A stretch of DNA of 64,000 nt from positions 10,094,734-10,158,733 of the forward strand of contig OX442420.1 in the NCBI GenBank assembly GCA_949361645.1, given 5' to 3'. The position numbers and the translations under genes were made by a program. The notes beneath the pieces were generated by a model. That model searched no databases. It saw only the letters and a list, made by a program, of their open reading frames with translations, and had not been told where the DNA came from. Source of the stretch: Spongilla lacustris. Its lineage: Eukaryota; Porifera; Demospongiae; Spongillida; Spongillidae. Positions 62,456-64,000 of the stretch are shown piece by piece (the stretch's first letter is position 1; each line of letters begins with the position of its first letter).

Positions 62456-63346
62456 CTATACTAGTAAGGGTGCTTCAAAGCCTTGGTCCTCCATGCACAG
62501 GTAATCAAGTTCTTCTGGTAGCAGTTCCAACTGTACATTGCTGTTTGTCTTTGGCAGCCATTTATCAGTGTGTGCGGGTTCCATATGAATAGCCAGGACT
62601 GCTGACACTGGTGGGTGTGTCCTCCGGGGGTCAGGTAGCCATTGCCCCAAGTCTTCTTCAAGGGGTGTGGTCTGCTTGGCCGTTAAATCAGAATCAAAAT
62701 CCATACACTCTGTCCTCCCAATGCCAGAGATGGCAGAGACAGTTTCCTGTCCCTGTTCCATTCCAAACTTCGATCCGGCGTTGCTTGCCAGCCAACATTT
62801 GGTGCTGGCATACTGTACCCAGAACGTGTACAGGTCAGGAATGCGTTCTGCTTGTTCTGAGACGTCACGTGAGTGCGCAGTCGCACTAGGTGAGGCACCG
62901 CTCCTTGCCAACCACACCTTGTCTTGGGCAAATTTAAACCAACTGGCTCCAAAGACGCCATGCACTGGTGGGCTTGTAGAGGTCGTCTTGACAGCCTCCC
63001 CCTTCGAGAGCCACATAGACAAGTCTGAATTCCCGTGTTGCTTTCCCACACTTCCGTCTACTCGGGACCGCTTGGGCGGTAACCAATATTCGAGCCCTTT
63101 CTCATCATCCCAGCTGGTGTCCCCATGTACGCATAGCGGGTGTTCTGCTACCCCACGATCGGCTGTGGGATTGTCCCGGGCAGGCACCGCAACCTTCCGT
63201 ACTTTCGGCGTTACACTGAGGTTATCAATGGCCACACGCATTTGCTCCAAAGCGTCTTCGTAGCCGACGTCTAGGTGGTAATGGTGGTTGTATTCGTCAA
63301 TGCAGCGTTTGGCTTCTAAGGCCAAGTCTGTCGTAAAATGATCCAT
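62456..63346 (-). CDS. NCOA4/ARA70-like protein, copy B (shorter)
   Basis: Single-exon 296 aa. Only the end of the coiled coil is present: GYEDALEQMRVAIDNLSVTP (residues 28-47) aligns with AYEKVLRDIKASIGSLALGF of copy A. It shares LSMWLSKGE, YWLPPK, QWLPDP and KWLPK with A, and has two W-x3-A-x4-W modules (136-145, 176-185). The ATG is only 160 bp from the divergent ZGRF1 start, leaving little room for an upstream coding exon, so the first ~100 residues of the coiled coil are probably really missing. Tandem duplicate of A followed by divergence. Function inferred only from NCOA4. Confidence 0.65.
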   Translation of the reverse strand: MDHFTTDLALEAKRCIDEYNHHYHLDVGYEDALEQMRVAIDNLSVTPKVRKVAVPARDNPTADRGVAEHPLCVHGDTSWDDEKGLEYWLPPKRSRVDGSVGKQHGNSDLSMWLSKGEAVKTTSTSPPVHGVFGASWFKFAQDKVWLARSGASPSATAHSRDVSEQAERIPDLYTFWVQYASTKCWLASNAGSKFGMEQGQETVSAISGIGRTECMDFDSDLTAKQTTPLEEDLGQWLPDPRRTHPPVSAVLAIHMEPAHTDKWLPKTNSNVQLELLPEELDYLCMEDQGFEAPLLV

Positions 63347-63505
63347 ACCGCGTTTGTCTCGTACCCAGACCCGAAAGTAAGCTATGAGATACTTTACTTT
63401 AAAAAAAAAAAAAAAAGAGCTCTAAGTGCGGTAATTTTAAAAATAGCTCCGCAAAAAACGCGCGCCAATGGAATTATAGAATTCATGTAAACGTACACTC
63501 CACTC
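63347..63505. promoter_or_regulatory. Probable shared divergent promoter
   Basis: Only 159 bp separate the ATG of NCOA4-like B (-) from that of ZGRF1 (+). The interval holds TCTCGTACCCAGACCCG next to the B start, a run of 17 A (63400-63416) and gcgcgccaat near 63460, a possible CCAAT-type site. Confidence 0.5.
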
Positions 63506-64000
63506 ATGGCAGAATTCAAGGTAAGCATTGGCTTTTGAGTCACGTTGTAAGTCTCTTATTGCACATCTTCCAAACAGGTTTTATATACACACCAGAAACT
63601 CAAAAAAGCTAAAACATGGCAGGTACGTGTATGACAGCTGCTGTGCTCAGAGCTAACACTTCGTGTTCCCTCGCGCATGCAGGACGGCGTGCTCAAGTAT
63701 GACGCCACAGGCACGAAAGTGAGCTTAGTCACGTGGCTGAATGTGTCAATTTAAACTTTATTTATTCCCAGGGAACACTGTTTGACGACTCCGGAAGCAA
63801 GTTGGACAATGTTTACGCTAAATTCCCACACGTATGGCACGCCACTCTGGCTAGCTGCTGGTCATGTGCTCCTCTCCCTGACAGGTCCACGCTGGGGTGG
63901 AGCTGGAGACAGACAAATACCTCATCACTGTAGAAGAGCAGACCAAAGAGGGTGTGGCCAAAGAGGGTGTGGACAGTAGTCCTCCAGCTGCTAAAAATTG
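63506..64000 (+). CDS. ZGRF1: ZGRF1-like, 5' part (DUF2439 domain), cut by window end
   Basis: Five phase-0 exons: 63506-63520, 63578-63622, 63683-63718, 63772-63831, 63885-64000 (continuing). They give MAEFK, VLYTHQKLKKAKTWQ, DGVLKYDATGTK, GTLFDDSGSKLDNVYAKFPH, VHAGVELETDKYLITVEEQ. This is the N-terminal DUF2439 domain of ZGRF1 (yeast relatives Dbl2/Mte1), proteins that help process recombination and replication intermediates with helicases. The GRF zinc finger and helicase-like region, if present, are beyond the window. Tiny introns (46-62 bp) contrast with the repeat-filled introns of the ZDHHC6-like gene. Confidence 0.92.

Overview
The window looks like nuclear DNA of an early-branching marine animal, most likely a demosponge. 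Its spliced genes resemble ZDHHC6, NCOA4/ARA70, ZGRF1, a ZU5-UPA protein and an EF-hand repeat protein. It also holds hAT and Ty3 transposons, a Crinkler/RHS-type protein and many minisatellites. The species cannot be fixed from sequence alone. No bacterial operon, rRNA or convincing tRNA was seen.

Layout. 0-3 kb: two hAT elements with perfect 8-bp target duplications, one carrying a broken transposase. 4.9-7.9 kb (+): a Crinkler/RHS-type gene (ubiquitin-like header, P-loop NTPase, restriction-endonuclease-like domain). 8-24 kb: mostly nested transposons (hAT, MITEs, a solo LTR, a 1.4-kb palindrome), with one small secreted or membrane-anchored Cys-rich ORF at 20.9-21.3 kb (-). 24.3-28.6 kb (+): a phosphotyrosine-motif scaffold ending in ZU5-UPA. 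29.7-40.6 kb (-): a complete ten-exon ZDHHC6-like palmitoyltransferase whose introns are filled with different minisatellites. 41.2-42.5 kb (+): a decayed gene resembling the RAG1 N-terminal (NRAG/RING) region. 43.1-47.5 kb (-): an apparently intact Ty3-type retrotransposon with identical 120-bp LTRs. 47.6-49.2 kb: a TAA-flanked DNA element. 50.9-58.3 kb (+): a 22-exon gene with eight degenerate EF-hand modules. 58.7-60.2 and 62.5-63.3 kb (-): two tandem NCOA4-like genes. 63.5 kb to the end (+): the 5' part of ZGRF1, head-to-head with the second NCOA4-like gene.

Exon structures were worked out by hand from AG/GT sites, and reading phase closes across every multi-exon gene given. Spliced lengths are about 1220 aa (ZU5-UPA), 453 aa (ZDHHC6-like) and 888 aa (EF-hand). 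The Crinkler-type gene gives 609 aa, with its first exon not found.

Most notable points: the two NCOA4-like proteins share a ten-residue module, W-x3-A-x4-W, six copies in all. A 2-kb minisatellite inside a ZDHHC6 intron appears to have grown out of the coding sequence of an old retroelement. A sponge-type Crinkler/RHS gene and a NRAG relic are also present.
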